64,000 nt of DNA from Urechidicola croceus (GCF_001761325.1 NZ_CP017478.1:1571501-1635500); one strand, 5' to 3'; numbered from the stretch's first letter, positions 1 to 8,349 are shown. The notes: generated by a model not told the origin, from the sequence alone. Translations and numbers: made by a program.

Positions 1-769
1 CAGAGATAAGTCAGTACTTTGGGATGGACCAATGGTTGTATTAACCAATGAATTATCTGCATCGGCATCAGAAATATTTGCTGCTGCAATGCAAGATTAT
101 GGGAGAGCAGTTGTTATTGGAAGTAAACAAACGTATGGTAAAGGAACAGTTCAAAGTGTACTTGACTTGAACAAATATTACAATTTTGAAAGTGATTTAG
201 GAGGTATGGCTCTTACTATTCAAAAATTCTATAGAATTAATGGAGGATCTACACAGTTAGAAGGAGTTAAACCAGATGTTATTTTACCATCAAGATATAA
301 CTATATGGATATTGGCGAAAAAGATTTAGAAAACCCACTTCCTTGGGATCAAATTCAAAATGCCAATTATAATAAGTGGAATAATTATTCAAATTTTGAC
401 TACACCATTAAAAATAGTATTGAAAGAATTAACAAAAACCCACAATTTCTATTGATTGATGACAATGCCAAATGGCTTAAAAAAGGTCAAGATGATACTA
501 TAGTTTATCTAAACTATGATGCTTACAATCAAGATTTAGAAAATCATGCAGATGAAAGTAAAAAATATGAAAGTCTTTCAAAGTATGAAACTAATCTAAC
601 TTTTACTTCACCACTTTACGAGTTAAACAAAATTGAAAAAGATAGTGTACTTGGAACTAAAAGATCTGTATGGCATAAAAATTTATCTAAAGATGTATAT
701 ATAGAAGAAGGTTTAAATATATTAGGTGATTTAAAAATGAAAAATAATCATCAAATAGTAAAAAATTAA
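1..769 (+). CDS. prc: C-terminal part of tail-specific (carboxy-terminal processing) protease, S41A
   Basis: The reading frame is open from the first bases of the window, so the gene starts upstream; about 255 residues are visible. The visible part contains the end of the S41 catalytic core: the serine motif SASASE and, about 26 residues later, the lysine-bearing motif YGKGTVQ, the Ser-Lys dyad of this family. It is followed by LPSRYNYMDIGE and ENPLPWD, typical of the DUF3340 C-terminal region of Prc/Tsp proteases. Prc is a periplasmic protease that degrades or trims proteins from their C-termini. The PDZ domain and signal peptide would lie outside the window. Family assignment is firm; the exact target proteins cannot be told. 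Confidence 0.93.
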   Translation, partial: RDKSVLWDGPMVVLTNELSASASEIFAAAMQDYGRAVVIGSKQTYGKGTVQSVLDLNKYYNFESDLGGMALTIQKFYRINGGSTQLEGVKPDVILPSRYNYMDIGEKDLENPLPWDQIQNANYNKWNNYSNFDYTIKNSIERINKNPQFLLIDDNAKWLKKGQDDTIVYLNYDAYNQDLENHADESKKYESLSKYETNLTFTSPLYELNKIEKDSVLGTKRSVWHKNLSKDVYIEEGLNILGDLKMKNNHQIVKN

Positions 770-858
770 TTCACACTGTAAATTACAATTATAATTTTTT
801 AAATTTTATTTGAGTATTTTTGTTTTAAGACTGATATAATTTTGTCAATATCTCAAAT

Positions 859-1953
859 TTGAATTTGCTAACAAAACCAACATCATTAACAACATTAGCA
901 CTCCAGCGTTTTAAAAAAAACAAGACTGGAGTGTTTAGTTTTTGGTACATTGTTCTTTGCGGATTTATTGCAATGTTTTGTTATCTAATCGCACCAGACA
1001 ATTCAAACAGTGCCAATCTAATGCATCTTGAAATCCATTCAAAAAAGCCTGGATTTTCAACTCAAATGCTCACAATTCCTAACGATAAAAAAGAACAATC
1101 TTTTTTTAACTCTTTAATGTTCGGAAAATCAAGTTCAAACACAGAAATTCCGATTTCTTCATATCAGTTAACAGATAAAACATTGGAAGTAACTCTTTAT
1201 TCCGAAGGACAAAGAACAAAACAAATAAAAACATATCCATTATCAAATTTTGAGGGTGACATTTCAAAATATATTTCTACAAAAAAATTCATTTTAGGAA
1301 CTGATAAATATGGTCGTGACTTGTTGAGCCGTATGCTTATTGGAACTCGAATCTCTTTTTCTATTGGTTTTATAGCAGTATTTATTTCGCTAATTATTGG
1401 TATATCAATTGGTGCAATTGCTGGCTATTATGGTGGAAAAATTGATGATTTTATCATGTGGATGATTAATATTACTTGGTCAATTCCAACCCTATTATTG
1501 GTTATTGCAATCACACTTGCATTAGGTAAAGGGTTTTGGCAAGTTTTTATTGCAGTAGGACTTACTATGTGGGTTGAAGTAGCTCGGGTTGTACGTGGAC
1601 AAATACTTTCTACTAAACAACAACAATATGTAGAAGCCGCAAAAGTTTTAGGTTTTTCTGATTTTAGAATTATTTTCAAACATATTTTACCAAATATCAT
1701 GGCTCCAGTAATTGTAATTTCTGCTGCCAATTTTGCCGCAGCAATTCTAATTGAAAGCGGTTTAAGTTTTCTAGGAATTGGAGCACAACCTCCTACTCCA
1801 TCTTGGGGAGCAATGATTAAAGATCATTATAGTTACATCATTATTGGTAAAGCCTATTTGGCAATTATTCCTGGATTGGCTATTATGAGTTTAGTATTAG
1901 CATTTATGTTGATTGGCAATGCCCTTCGCGATGCTTTGGACGTCAGAAGTTAA
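859..1953 (+). CDS. ABC transporter permease, peptide/nickel type (OppC/DppC family)
   Basis: A 364-residue integral membrane protein. An N-terminal membrane segment (about residues 25-45) is followed by a periplasmic insert of about 95 residues, the phrase LGTDKYGRDLLSRM that marks DppC/OppC permeases, then five hydrophobic segments. The cytoplasmic EAA loop (EAAKVLG, then the HILPN turn) contacts the ATPase. The periplasmic insert is longer than in enterobacterial DppC but is common in Bacteroidetes homologues. The start used is a TTG; the first in-frame ATG is much further in and would remove the first membrane helix. No ATPase or binding protein gene is adjacent, so the transporter is probably completed from elsewhere. 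Substrate unknown. Confidence 0.88.
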   Translation: MNLLTKPTSLTTLALQRFKKNKTGVFSFWYIVLCGFIAMFCYLIAPDNSNSANLMHLEIHSKKPGFSTQMLTIPNDKKEQSFFNSLMFGKSSSNTEIPISSYQLTDKTLEVTLYSEGQRTKQIKTYPLSNFEGDISKYISTKKFILGTDKYGRDLLSRMLIGTRISFSIGFIAVFISLIIGISIGAIAGYYGGKIDDFIMWMINITWSIPTLLLVIAITLALGKGFWQVFIAVGLTMWVEVARVVRGQILSTKQQQYVEAAKVLGFSDFRIIFKHILPNIMAPVIVISAANFAAAILIESGLSFLGIGAQPPTPSWGAMIKDHYSYIIIGKAYLAIIPGLAIMSLVLAFMLIGNALRDALDVRS

Positions 1954-1989
1954 TTTACTATTCAAAGCATAATAAAGAATGTTATTTCA

Positions 1990-2021
1990 TTGATTCAAAC
2001 CAAATATTCTCCTTAATTTCG
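1990..2021 (+). promoter_or_regulatory. Candidate Bacteroidetes-type promoter for the thioesterase-nuclease pair
   Basis: TTG at 1990-1992 and TAATTTCG at 2014-2021 are separated by 21 bases, close to the Bacteroidetes consensus TTG-N17-23-TAnnTTTG (one mismatch in the -7 box). The start codon at 2043 lies about 20 bases downstream. Sequence match only. Confidence 0.4.
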
Positions 2022-2042
2022 TCGTTTAAAACTATTATAAAT

Positions 2043-2492
2043 ATGACTTTCGAAGTAACTTTCCCTACAGTTTGGGCAAATTTTGATGCAAACCGACATA
2101 TGAGACATACAGCATATAACGATTATGCTGCTGAATTAAGAGTTCGTTTTTTTAAAGAACATGGATACTCTTTAAATGAATTTGCCAAACTAAATATTGG
2201 ACCAATACTCTTCAAAGAAGAAACTTCTTTTTTTAAAGAAATCCATGTTGGTGAAAATATCAAAGTAAATATGGAGTTAGAAGCAATTTCAGAAGGTCTA
2301 GAAAGGTGGAAATTTAAACACCAAGTGTTTAATGAAAAAGGTGTTTTATCTGCTGAGATTAAGGTTTATGGAGCATGGATGGATTTGATAAAACGTAAAC
2401 TAACTGCACCACCTAAAGAATTTGTTGAAGTATTTAATTCTATTGAAAAAACTTCTCATTTTGAAATAATTCCAATGAAAAATGCGAAATAG
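2043..2492 (+). CDS. Acyl-CoA thioesterase, hotdog fold (4HBT / YbgC-like)
   Basis: At 149 residues it has the length of a single hotdog domain. The N-terminal phrase WANFDANRHMRHTAYNDYA is the 4HBT/YbgC active-site region; the usual Asp is present in FDANRH. These enzymes hydrolyse the thioester of acyl-CoA or acyl-ACP in the cytoplasm. The stop overlaps the start of the nuclease gene by 11 bases, so the two are co-translated. Substrate chain length cannot be predicted from sequence. Confidence 0.82.
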   Translation: MTFEVTFPTVWANFDANRHMRHTAYNDYAAELRVRFFKEHGYSLNEFAKLNIGPILFKEETSFFKEIHVGENIKVNMELEAISEGLERWKFKHQVFNEKGVLSAEIKVYGAWMDLIKRKLTAPPKEFVEVFNSIEKTSHFEIIPMKNAK

Positions 2493-3264
2493 AACGGCAA
2501 TATATTCAATACTAACATTAATTATAGCTGTTGGATTATTCCTTTATCAAAATTATTCGCAAAAGAATATTCAATCCATTACTATTGATGGCTTCAATTA
2601 TTTACCAACCTCAACTACTGGACAAATAATTCAACATGAAAACTATTCACTTTCGTATAATGAATTGTATGAACAAGCAGAATGGGTTGCTTGGGAATTA
2701 AACAAATCTCATTTAACATACGACGATAGAAGACGCCCATATTTTATTAATGACCCAAAAGTCTTAACACAATCTGCAAACTATAAAAATTTTAAAGGCT
2801 CCGGATATGATCGTGGACACTTATGCCCTGCAGGTGATCGACGTTTTTCTTTAGATGCGTATAACGAAACTTTTTACACATCCAATATTACCCCTCAAAA
2901 GAATGATTTCAATGCAGGAATTTGGAATAGACTGGAAATGAAAACACGTCAATGGGCAAAAAAATATAATCAATTATACATTGTTACAGGAGGAGTTTTA
3001 ACTAAAGATTTAAAAACAATTGGCTATGAAGATGTTGCTGTACCAAACTATTTCTACAAAGTGATTTTAGACTATTCAAGTACGAAACCTAAAGCCATCG
3101 CATTTTTATTTCCACATAAAGAATCAAATAAATCATTAAAAAACTTTGTAGTTTCTATTGATGAAATTGAACAATTAACTACTATTGATTTCTTTCCAAA
3201 CCTTCCTGATGAATTAGAAAATAGATTAGAATCTTCTGTTACTACCAATAATTGGAAGTTTTAA
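2482..3264 (+). CDS. DNA/RNA non-specific endonuclease (NUC1 family), membrane-anchored or secreted
   Basis: 260 residues with an N-terminal hydrophobic segment (about residues 5-25) serving as signal or anchor. The catalytic motif is YDRGHLCPAGDR (the DRGH box with the general-base His), and the metal-binding Asn is in the phrase NITPQKNDFN, followed by WNRLE. These are the ββα-metal residues of the NucA/Serratia nuclease family, so the protein should cut single- and double-stranded DNA and RNA outside the cytoplasm. It starts inside the thioesterase gene. Its likely role is nutrient scavenging or extracellular DNA degradation. Confidence 0.9.
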   Translation: MRNRTAIYSILTLIIAVGLFLYQNYSQKNIQSITIDGFNYLPTSTTGQIIQHENYSLSYNELYEQAEWVAWELNKSHLTYDDRRRPYFINDPKVLTQSANYKNFKGSGYDRGHLCPAGDRRFSLDAYNETFYTSNITPQKNDFNAGIWNRLEMKTRQWAKKYNQLYIVTGGVLTKDLKTIGYEDVAVPNYFYKVILDYSSTKPKAIAFLFPHKESNKSLKNFVVSIDEIEQLTTIDFFPNLPDELENRLESSVTTNNWKF

Positions 3265-3397
3265 AGTACCTAATAATATATTTTCATCAAAAATAAATAC
3301 AATTTTATCAAAAAGAGCCTATTAAGACTCTTGAGAATTCACTTTAACACTTTTTAACATTATTATTCTCTAACTTAGTCATTCTTAACTAACTATT

Positions 3398-3919
3398 ATG
3401 AATCGACGAACAACACTAAAAGGACTTGCGGCAGGTTCAATTGGCTTATTAGCCTTCGGCTATTGGGCAAAAGAAGCAGGTATTTTTACCGATGATTTAC
3501 CAGCAACTTTATTCAGTACAAGCGAACAAACTACACTTTCTGCAATAACAGATACGATAATTCCAAAAGGAGATGCTATTGGTGCACTAGATGTTGGTAC
3601 TGATAAATTTTTAGAAAAATTATTAGAAAAGTGTTATGAAACTGATGTACAAGAAAAAGTAAAAAATCAACTTTTTACATTAGAATCCTCTGCAAATAAT
3701 TTATACTCAACTTCATTTTCTAATTGTACTCAAACGGAACGTGAATCACTATTAATAACACTATCAACTTCTAAAAATGAAGAAGAAAAAGAATTCTTCG
3801 ACCTAATGAAATCTCAAACAATTCGTGGTTTCAGAACTTCAAAATCAGTTATGCTAGACTATCTAAAACATGAAATTGCTCCAGGAAGATATAATGGTTG
3901 TGTTGATGTAAACTCCTAA
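3398..3919 (+). CDS. Gluconate 2-dehydrogenase subunit 3-like small subunit with Tat signal
   Basis: 173 residues. The N-terminus MNRRTTLKGLAAGSIGLLAF carries a twin-arginine motif (RRTTLKG) and a hydrophobic stretch, so it should be exported folded by Tat. The rest resembles gluconate_2-dh3 small subunits (ALDVGTDKFLEKLL, IRGFRTSKSVMLDYLKHE, PGRYNGC). It is followed after 10 bases by a GMC flavoprotein without its own signal; in this family the small subunit carries the large one through Tat as a hitch-hiker. Role: maturation and export partner of a periplasmic sugar or glycoside dehydrogenase. Confidence 0.85.
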   Translation: MNRRTTLKGLAAGSIGLLAFGYWAKEAGIFTDDLPATLFSTSEQTTLSAITDTIIPKGDAIGALDVGTDKFLEKLLEKCYETDVQEKVKNQLFTLESSANNLYSTSFSNCTQTERESLLITLSTSKNEEEKEFFDLMKSQTIRGFRTSKSVMLDYLKHEIAPGRYNGCVDVNS

Positions 3920-3929
3920 ACTTAAAACA

Positions 3930-5636
3930 ATGAATATATTAGATACTAAAAAAAGTAGAACATACGATGCAATTGTTATAGGTTCGGGCGCTAGTGGTGG
4001 TTGGGCTGCGAAAGAATTATGTGATAAAGGATTAAAAACATTAGTTCTTGAGAGAGGTCGTGACGTGAAACACATTAAAGATTATCCTACCGCTTCAAAA
4101 GGTCCATGGGAATTTGAGTTTAGAGAAACTGTACCATTAGAAAAAAGAGTTAATTATAAAAATTCAAGATGGTTACGAGAAAGTACGATGCATTTTCAAC
4201 TTAAAGATGATGAACAACCTTTTATTCAAGAAAAACCATTTCGTTGGTTTCGAGGATATCACGTTGGTGGTAAATCATTGCTTTGGGCACGGCAAACACA
4301 ACGTTGGAGTGACTATGATTTTGAAGGACCTCTTCGTGATGGATTTGCTGTAAATTGGCCAATTAGATATAAAGATATAGAACCTTGGTATGCACATGTA
4401 GAAACTTTTGCTGGTATTGCTGGAAATTATGACGACATTGATGTGCTGCCAAATAGTGTGATGATGAAAGGGTTTGGTATGAGTTGTATAGAAGAGCATT
4501 TCAAACAAAAAATAAAAGAAAATTATGGTGATACACGTCATTTAATTCAAGCTAGATGTGCTCACTTATCTGATCCACAACCAATACATGCTGAGCAAGG
4601 TAGAGCAAAATGTCAACACCAACGAATGTGTAGTCGAGGTTGTATTTATGGTGGCTATTTTAGCAGTAACGCTTCCACAATTCCTTGGGCAATGAAAACT
4701 GGAAATATGACTTTAAGGCCAGATTCCGTTGTACATTCAATTATTTATGATGATACGAAAGGAAAAGCAGTTGGAGTTCGTGTAGTTGATGCCCATTCTA
4801 AAGAAATGATTGAATTTTATTCAAAAATTGTTTTTGTAAACGCCTCTACTTTTAACTCTAATGCTATTTTATTAAACTCAAAATCTGAAAGATTTCCTAA
4901 CGGACTTGGAAACGACAATGGTTTATTAGGAAAATTTATGTCTTGGCATAACTATCGTGGGAAAGCTAATGCTCGATATGAAGGTTATACAGATAAAATG
5001 ACTGATGGTAGAAACCCAAGTAACGCTTACATTCCTCGCTTTAGAAATATTCATAAACAAGAAACTGACTTTTTAAGAGGTTATGCAATTGGCATTTCTG
5101 GAGGGAGAGGAACCAATAGTGACACTAGTATGATTGGTGATGAACTGCGAGATAATATTTTAAATCCGAAACTAAATGACAGTTGGCATATTGCAAGTTG
5201 GATGATGGGAGAATGTGTTCCTGTTGAAGAAAATCATGTGCGTTTACATACTGAATTAAAAGATAAATATGATATTCCGCAATTAATTGTTTCTTGTGAA
5301 TGGCAAGAAAATGATGTTAAAATGACCAAAGATTATGTTGAGCAATCAATAGAAATGTTTGAAAAAGCAGGATTTACAGATATTACAGCAAGAGACACTG
5401 AAGCACTACCTGGATCTGACATTCATGAAATGGGAGGAGCACGTATGGGACATGATCCAAAAACATCTATTTTAAATAAATTCAATCAAGTACATGATTG
5501 TAAAAATGTTTTTGTGACTGACGGTGCTTGCATGACCTCAACTGGAACTCAAAATCCAACATTAACATTTATGGCATTAACAGCACGTGCGGCAAGCTAT
5601 GCTGTTGAGGAACTAAAAAAACAAAATCTAACCTAA
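3930..5636 (+). CDS. GMC-family FAD oxidoreductase (sugar/glycoside dehydrogenase large subunit)
   Basis: 568 residues. The N-terminal FAD-binding motif is VIGSGASGGWAAKEL (GxGxxG with the downstream acidic residue in VLERG). The C-terminal GMC domain includes SDIHEMGGARMG with the catalytic His, and TGTQNPTLT with the second catalytic residue as Asn. No signal peptide is present, consistent with co-export with the Tat-signal protein encoded just upstream. GMC enzymes of this two-subunit type oxidise sugar hydroxyls, for example to 3-keto-glycosides. The downstream TIM-barrel lipoprotein fits a pathway handling the keto product. The specific substrate is inference only. Confidence 0.87.
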   Translation: MNILDTKKSRTYDAIVIGSGASGGWAAKELCDKGLKTLVLERGRDVKHIKDYPTASKGPWEFEFRETVPLEKRVNYKNSRWLRESTMHFQLKDDEQPFIQEKPFRWFRGYHVGGKSLLWARQTQRWSDYDFEGPLRDGFAVNWPIRYKDIEPWYAHVETFAGIAGNYDDIDVLPNSVMMKGFGMSCIEEHFKQKIKENYGDTRHLIQARCAHLSDPQPIHAEQGRAKCQHQRMCSRGCIYGGYFSSNASTIPWAMKTGNMTLRPDSVVHSIIYDDTKGKAVGVRVVDAHSKEMIEFYSKIVFVNASTFNSNAILLNSKSERFPNGLGNDNGLLGKFMSWHNYRGKANARYEGYTDKMTDGRNPSNAYIPRFRNIHKQETDFLRGYAIGISGGRGTNSDTSMIGDELRDNILNPKLNDSWHIASWMMGECVPVEENHVRLHTELKDKYDIPQLIVSCEWQENDVKMTKDYVEQSIEMFEKAGFTDITARDTEALPGSDIHEMGGARMGHDPKTSILNKFNQVHDCKNVFVTDGACMTSTGTQNPTLTFMALTARAASYAVEELKKQNLT

Positions 5637-5656
5637 ATAACTAAACTAACTTAAAA

Positions 5657-6535
5657 ATGAAAAAACTTATCCCAATTTTATTTGTAGCCGCATTATTTAT
5701 TCAATGTAAAACTGATAAAAAAACACCTGAAACAGTTCAAGAAACTGAAGTAAAACCTTTATTTACATCAGAATTTGGTATTGCTCCTTATTCTTTTAGA
5801 AGAAGTTTTCCTAACGGAATTGAAGCAACGCTCGATACTATAGTTGGTATGGGTTTCACCATGATTGAAGGTGGTGGCGGAGATATGGATCCTGCTGAAT
5901 ACCGTAAATTATGTGAATCTAAAGGCTTGTCAATTCCATCAATGGGAACTGGATATAATAATCTAGTTGAAAACCCTCAAGCCATTGCTGACAAAGCAAA
6001 AATATTAGGTGCAAAATATGTAATGTGTGCTTGGCTACCTCATGAAAGAGGAAATTTTACACTTGAAAATGCACAACAAACTGTTAAAGATTTTAATGCA
6101 TTTGGTAAAGTTTTAGCTGATAACGGAATTACGTTTACATATCATACACATGGCTATGAATTTCAACCGTATGAAGATGGAACTTTAATGGATTATATTA
6201 TTCAAAACACCAATCCTGAATACGTTTCTTTTGAAATGGATATTCTTTGGACGTATTTTGGTGGTGGAGATCCTGCAGCATTGTTAAGAAAGTATCCAAC
6301 TCGTTGGAAACAAATGCACGTCAAAGATTTGAAAAAAGGAACGGTTAGAGATATGACTGGATTAACGCATCACAATAACGATGTTGAAGTTGGAACAGGT
6401 GAACTAGATATTCCTGAAATCTTAAAAGCTGCAAAAGAAATAGGTATTGAAAATTATTTTATTGAAGATGAAAGCGATAGAATTATCACACAAATTCCAG
6501 CAAGTATTAAATATATTAAAAGTTTGAAGGAGTAA
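5657..6535 (+). CDS. Sugar phosphate isomerase/epimerase-like TIM-barrel lipoprotein
   Basis: 292 residues. A lipoprotein signal ends at LFIQC with the modified Cys at about residue 17, so the protein sits in the periplasm, probably membrane-anchored. The body is an AP-endonuclease-2/xylose-isomerase-like TIM barrel (FGIAPYSFRR, MGFTMIEGGG, TYHTHGYEFQP, VSFEMDILWT, MHVKDL, YFIEDES), with the usual Glu, His and Asp metal ligands. It lies 20 bases after the GMC oxidoreductase, so it is the third gene of that operon, probably acting on the keto-sugar product. Exact reaction not determined. Confidence 0.82.
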   Translation: MKKLIPILFVAALFIQCKTDKKTPETVQETEVKPLFTSEFGIAPYSFRRSFPNGIEATLDTIVGMGFTMIEGGGGDMDPAEYRKLCESKGLSIPSMGTGYNNLVENPQAIADKAKILGAKYVMCAWLPHERGNFTLENAQQTVKDFNAFGKVLADNGITFTYHTHGYEFQPYEDGTLMDYIIQNTNPEYVSFEMDILWTYFGGGDPAALLRKYPTRWKQMHVKDLKKGTVRDMTGLTHHNNDVEVGTGELDIPEILKAAKEIGIENYFIEDESDRIITQIPASIKYIKSLKE

Positions 6536-6550
6536 TAAAATTTAAACTAA

Positions 6551-6581
6551 AAAAGGTCATCAAGTATTTTTGATGACCTTT
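6551..6581. terminator. Bidirectional intrinsic terminator between converging genes
   Basis: AAAGGTCATCAA and TTGATGACCTTT form a 12-bp stem around a short loop, with A-rich sequence on one side and T-rich on the other. It lies between the + strand lipoprotein gene (stop 6535) and the - strand slipin gene (stop 6585), so it can serve both. Confidence 0.85.
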
Positions 6582-6584
6582 ACA

Positions 6585-7685
6585 CTACTTATTCACACTG
6601 AAAATCTCTTTCAATTGTGTTACCATATTACCATTTCCAGAGACTGTAATTTCACCGATTTTATCAGCAATTTTCTCTACATACTCCATTTCTTTTAATT
6701 TATACAACATTTCGTTGTCTTCCATTAATTTGGCGGTATTCAACAAACTTCTTGTAGAAGCTGTTTCCTCTCTCCTTGTAATAATATTTGCCTGCGCTTT
6801 CTTTTGAGCAACCAATACTTGATTCATGATTTCTTTCATGTCTCCAGTTAAAATTACATCTCTCATTCCACAGTTAATGACTTTTACACCTAATTTATCG
6901 GTACTTCTAGAAACTTCATCAAATACAACTTTCGCAATACTATCTTTATTCTCTAATAATTCATCTAAAGTGAATCCACCTACATAGGTTCTCAAAGCCA
7001 ATTGCATTAAAATGTATAATTGCTTTTCGTAATCTTTGTTTTCCAACAAAGCTTGTTCAATGTTAACCACTTTATACTGTGTATAAAAATTAATTCTGAT
7101 GGTCGCTTTATCTTTTGTCAACAATTCTTGACCAGCAATCTCCAATTGCAATTGTCTCATATCGGCTTTCAATACTTTGACCGTTGCTTCATTTTTCCAA
7201 AACCTATAAGCACCTCCTGTCAAGGTTTTAATATAGATATCGTTTATTAATAATACTGCTTTTTCATACGCATCAACATTAAAAGTTTGAATGTATTTGT
7301 TCAATTCAAAATTATTAAACAAGGATTTCTCCACATTTTCTGTGATATAAATCTTATTTGTGTCAATTATTTGAAATGTTCTATCTACAAAACCTTTCCA
7401 ATATAAATACCTTCCAGATTGCAACACTTTTTTAAAGTTGTTGTTTTCATACTGTAACATTAACTCATTATCTTTTACATCTATAACCTCCAACATCTCT
7501 GCTAAAACCGAATCTTTCAATAAAATTTCTATCGCTACAGGTGTATTAAATTCTTGTGATAAATCATACATCAAAATATTTTGATTTATGAATAACCAAT
7601 GAGTTCCTTGAGTAATTACTTTGATATAATCACCGTTTCTAAAAACCAAACCTACTTTTCCGGCATTAATTCTTACTCTTTTCAT
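6585..7685 (-). CDS. Slipin / SPFH (band 7) family protein of the RNA-repair island
   Basis: 366 residues, soluble N-terminus without a clear transmembrane anchor. The SPFH/band-7 region is seen in KADMRQLQLEIAGQELLTKDKATIRINFYTQYKV, followed by YVGGFTLDELLENKDSIA, LGVKVINCGMRDVILTGDMK and a coiled tail rich in Lys/Glu, the slipin pattern; these proteins oligomerise and scaffold membranes. It is preceded by a long non-coding leader that holds the tRNA-like array, and no promoter is evident closer to the gene, so it is probably transcribed from about 8770. Slipins occur beside rtcB in other bacteria, which supports a role in this island. The molecular function is unknown. Confidence 0.85.
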   Translation of the reverse strand: MKRVRINAGKVGLVFRNGDYIKVITQGTHWLFINQNILMYDLSQEFNTPVAIEILLKDSVLAEMLEVIDVKDNELMLQYENNNFKKVLQSGRYLYWKGFVDRTFQIIDTNKIYITENVEKSLFNNFELNKYIQTFNVDAYEKAVLLINDIYIKTLTGGAYRFWKNEATVKVLKADMRQLQLEIAGQELLTKDKATIRINFYTQYKVVNIEQALLENKDYEKQLYILMQLALRTYVGGFTLDELLENKDSIAKVVFDEVSRSTDKLGVKVINCGMRDVILTGDMKEIMNQVLVAQKKAQANIITRREETASTRSLLNTAKLMEDNEMLYKLKEMEYVEKIADKIGEITVSGNGNMVTQLKEIFSVNK

Positions 7686-7701
7686 TTTTTCTAATTTTTT
7701 G

Positions 7702-7764
7702 TTCTGAAAAATTTTTATTTTTTAATTTCAGAATGATTAAACATAGATTCTCGTTTTCACGAGA
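7702..7764 (-). promoter_or_regulatory. Inverted repeats in the 5' region of the slipin gene
   Basis: Two hairpins lie just upstream of the slipin start on the - strand: TCTCGT-GAAA-ACGAGA (7749-7764, 6 bp with a GAAA tetraloop) and TTCTGAAA paired with TTTCAGAA (7702-7709 and 7726-7733). Neither has a U-tract directly after it, so they look like leader structure and not terminators. Further hairpins (TGCTGA/TCAGCA near 7865-7883) precede them. The region 7765-8097 has no open frame worth calling. Confidence 0.5.
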
Positions 7765-8097
7765 AAGACAATTTATAGAAGACTTTAAATAAAATTTAAA
7801 GCGACTCCTTTCTTTAACAATCTCTGTAACGGAGAAATGTGTTCTTTTTTTTTAAAAAACGACATGCTGAAAACGCTCAGCAAATCACGGAAGAAATCAG
7901 TATAAAAACTGTCTGTAAATTATTTTTAAAAATGGATTGAAATCATAAATGAATTCAACTGATTTATAAAAAATCATTATGTTCAATTATTATAACTAAA
8001 AACTTCAAAATTCTTTTTTGAGTGTCCATACTTGAACCCATTTAGAACATATCGTTTTCTTTTGACCATCAGTTTTACAAGATTGATGTGCTTTAAC

Positions 8098-8181
8098 CTA
8101 CATTAAAAAAGTAGTGCTCTACCACTGAGCTACAATAACCAAGAAGGTATACTTCAAGTTATAGACGGGAATCGAACCCGC
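8098..8181 (-). ncRNA. Permuted tRNA-Lys(UUU)-like module
   Basis: The best module. In transcript order: T-arm GCGGG-TTCGATT-CCCGT (8181-8165); acceptor 3' strand CTATAAC (8164-8158); 18-base linker; acceptor 5' strand GTTATTG (8139-8133), pairing 6 of 7; TA at tRNA positions 8-9; D-arm GCTC-AGTGGTA-GAGC (8130-8116); A at position 26; anticodon arm CTACT-TTTTTAA-TGTAG (8114-8098) with anticodon TTT at 8107-8105. All spacings equal those of a normal tRNA read in permuted order. It cannot be read as a linear tRNA, because no T-arm with a matching acceptor follows the anticodon arm. Confidence 0.75.
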
Positions 8182-8193
8182 GACACCTAACTA

Positions 8194-8261
8194 CTAGAAC
8201 CACAATCTAGTGCGTTTGACCACTCCGCCATATCCTTTCAGATAGTGGGATTCGAACCCAC
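8194..8261 (-). ncRNA. Permuted tRNA-His(GUG)-like module
   Basis: T-arm GTGGG-TTCGAAT-CCCAC (8261-8245); acceptor TATCT-GAAA-GGATA (8244-8231, five pairs including one G-U, closed by a GAAA tetraloop); D-arm GCG-N11-CGC with the GG pair in the loop (8228-8212); anticodon arm CTAGA-TTGTGGT-TCTAG (8210-8194) with anticodon GTG at 8203-8201. It is joined to the Lys-like module by the 12 bases 8193-8182. Read as an ordinary tRNA its ends (GGATATG and CTATAAC) do not pair. Confidence 0.72.
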
Positions 8262-8273
8262 GAGTTTTCTATT

Positions 8274-8324
8274 GCATTAACCCCTTTGCTACATAATTTT
8301 CATTATGGAAGGATTCGAACCTTC
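8274..8324 (-). ncRNA. Permuted tRNA-like module lacking an anticodon arm
   Basis: T-arm GAAGG-TTCGAAT-CCTTC (8324-8308); acceptor CATAAT-GAAA-ATTATG (8307-8292, six perfect pairs with a GAAA tetraloop); TA; D-arm GCA-N10-TGC with GGGG in the loop (8289-8274). Only 12 unstructured bases (8273-8262) separate the D-arm from the next T-arm, so there is no anticodon stem. Confidence 0.65.
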
Positions 8325-8349
8325 GTTCATAGATTGGTGGATTTTTTTT

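Noticed and set aside
8098-8340. Run of ordinary tRNA genes (His, Lys and others) on the minus strand
   Set aside because: The 5' and 3' acceptor strands of each supposed tRNA do not pair, one lacks an anticodon arm, and the Lys-like unit lacks a following T-arm with matching acceptor. Junction pairing explains the sequence better.
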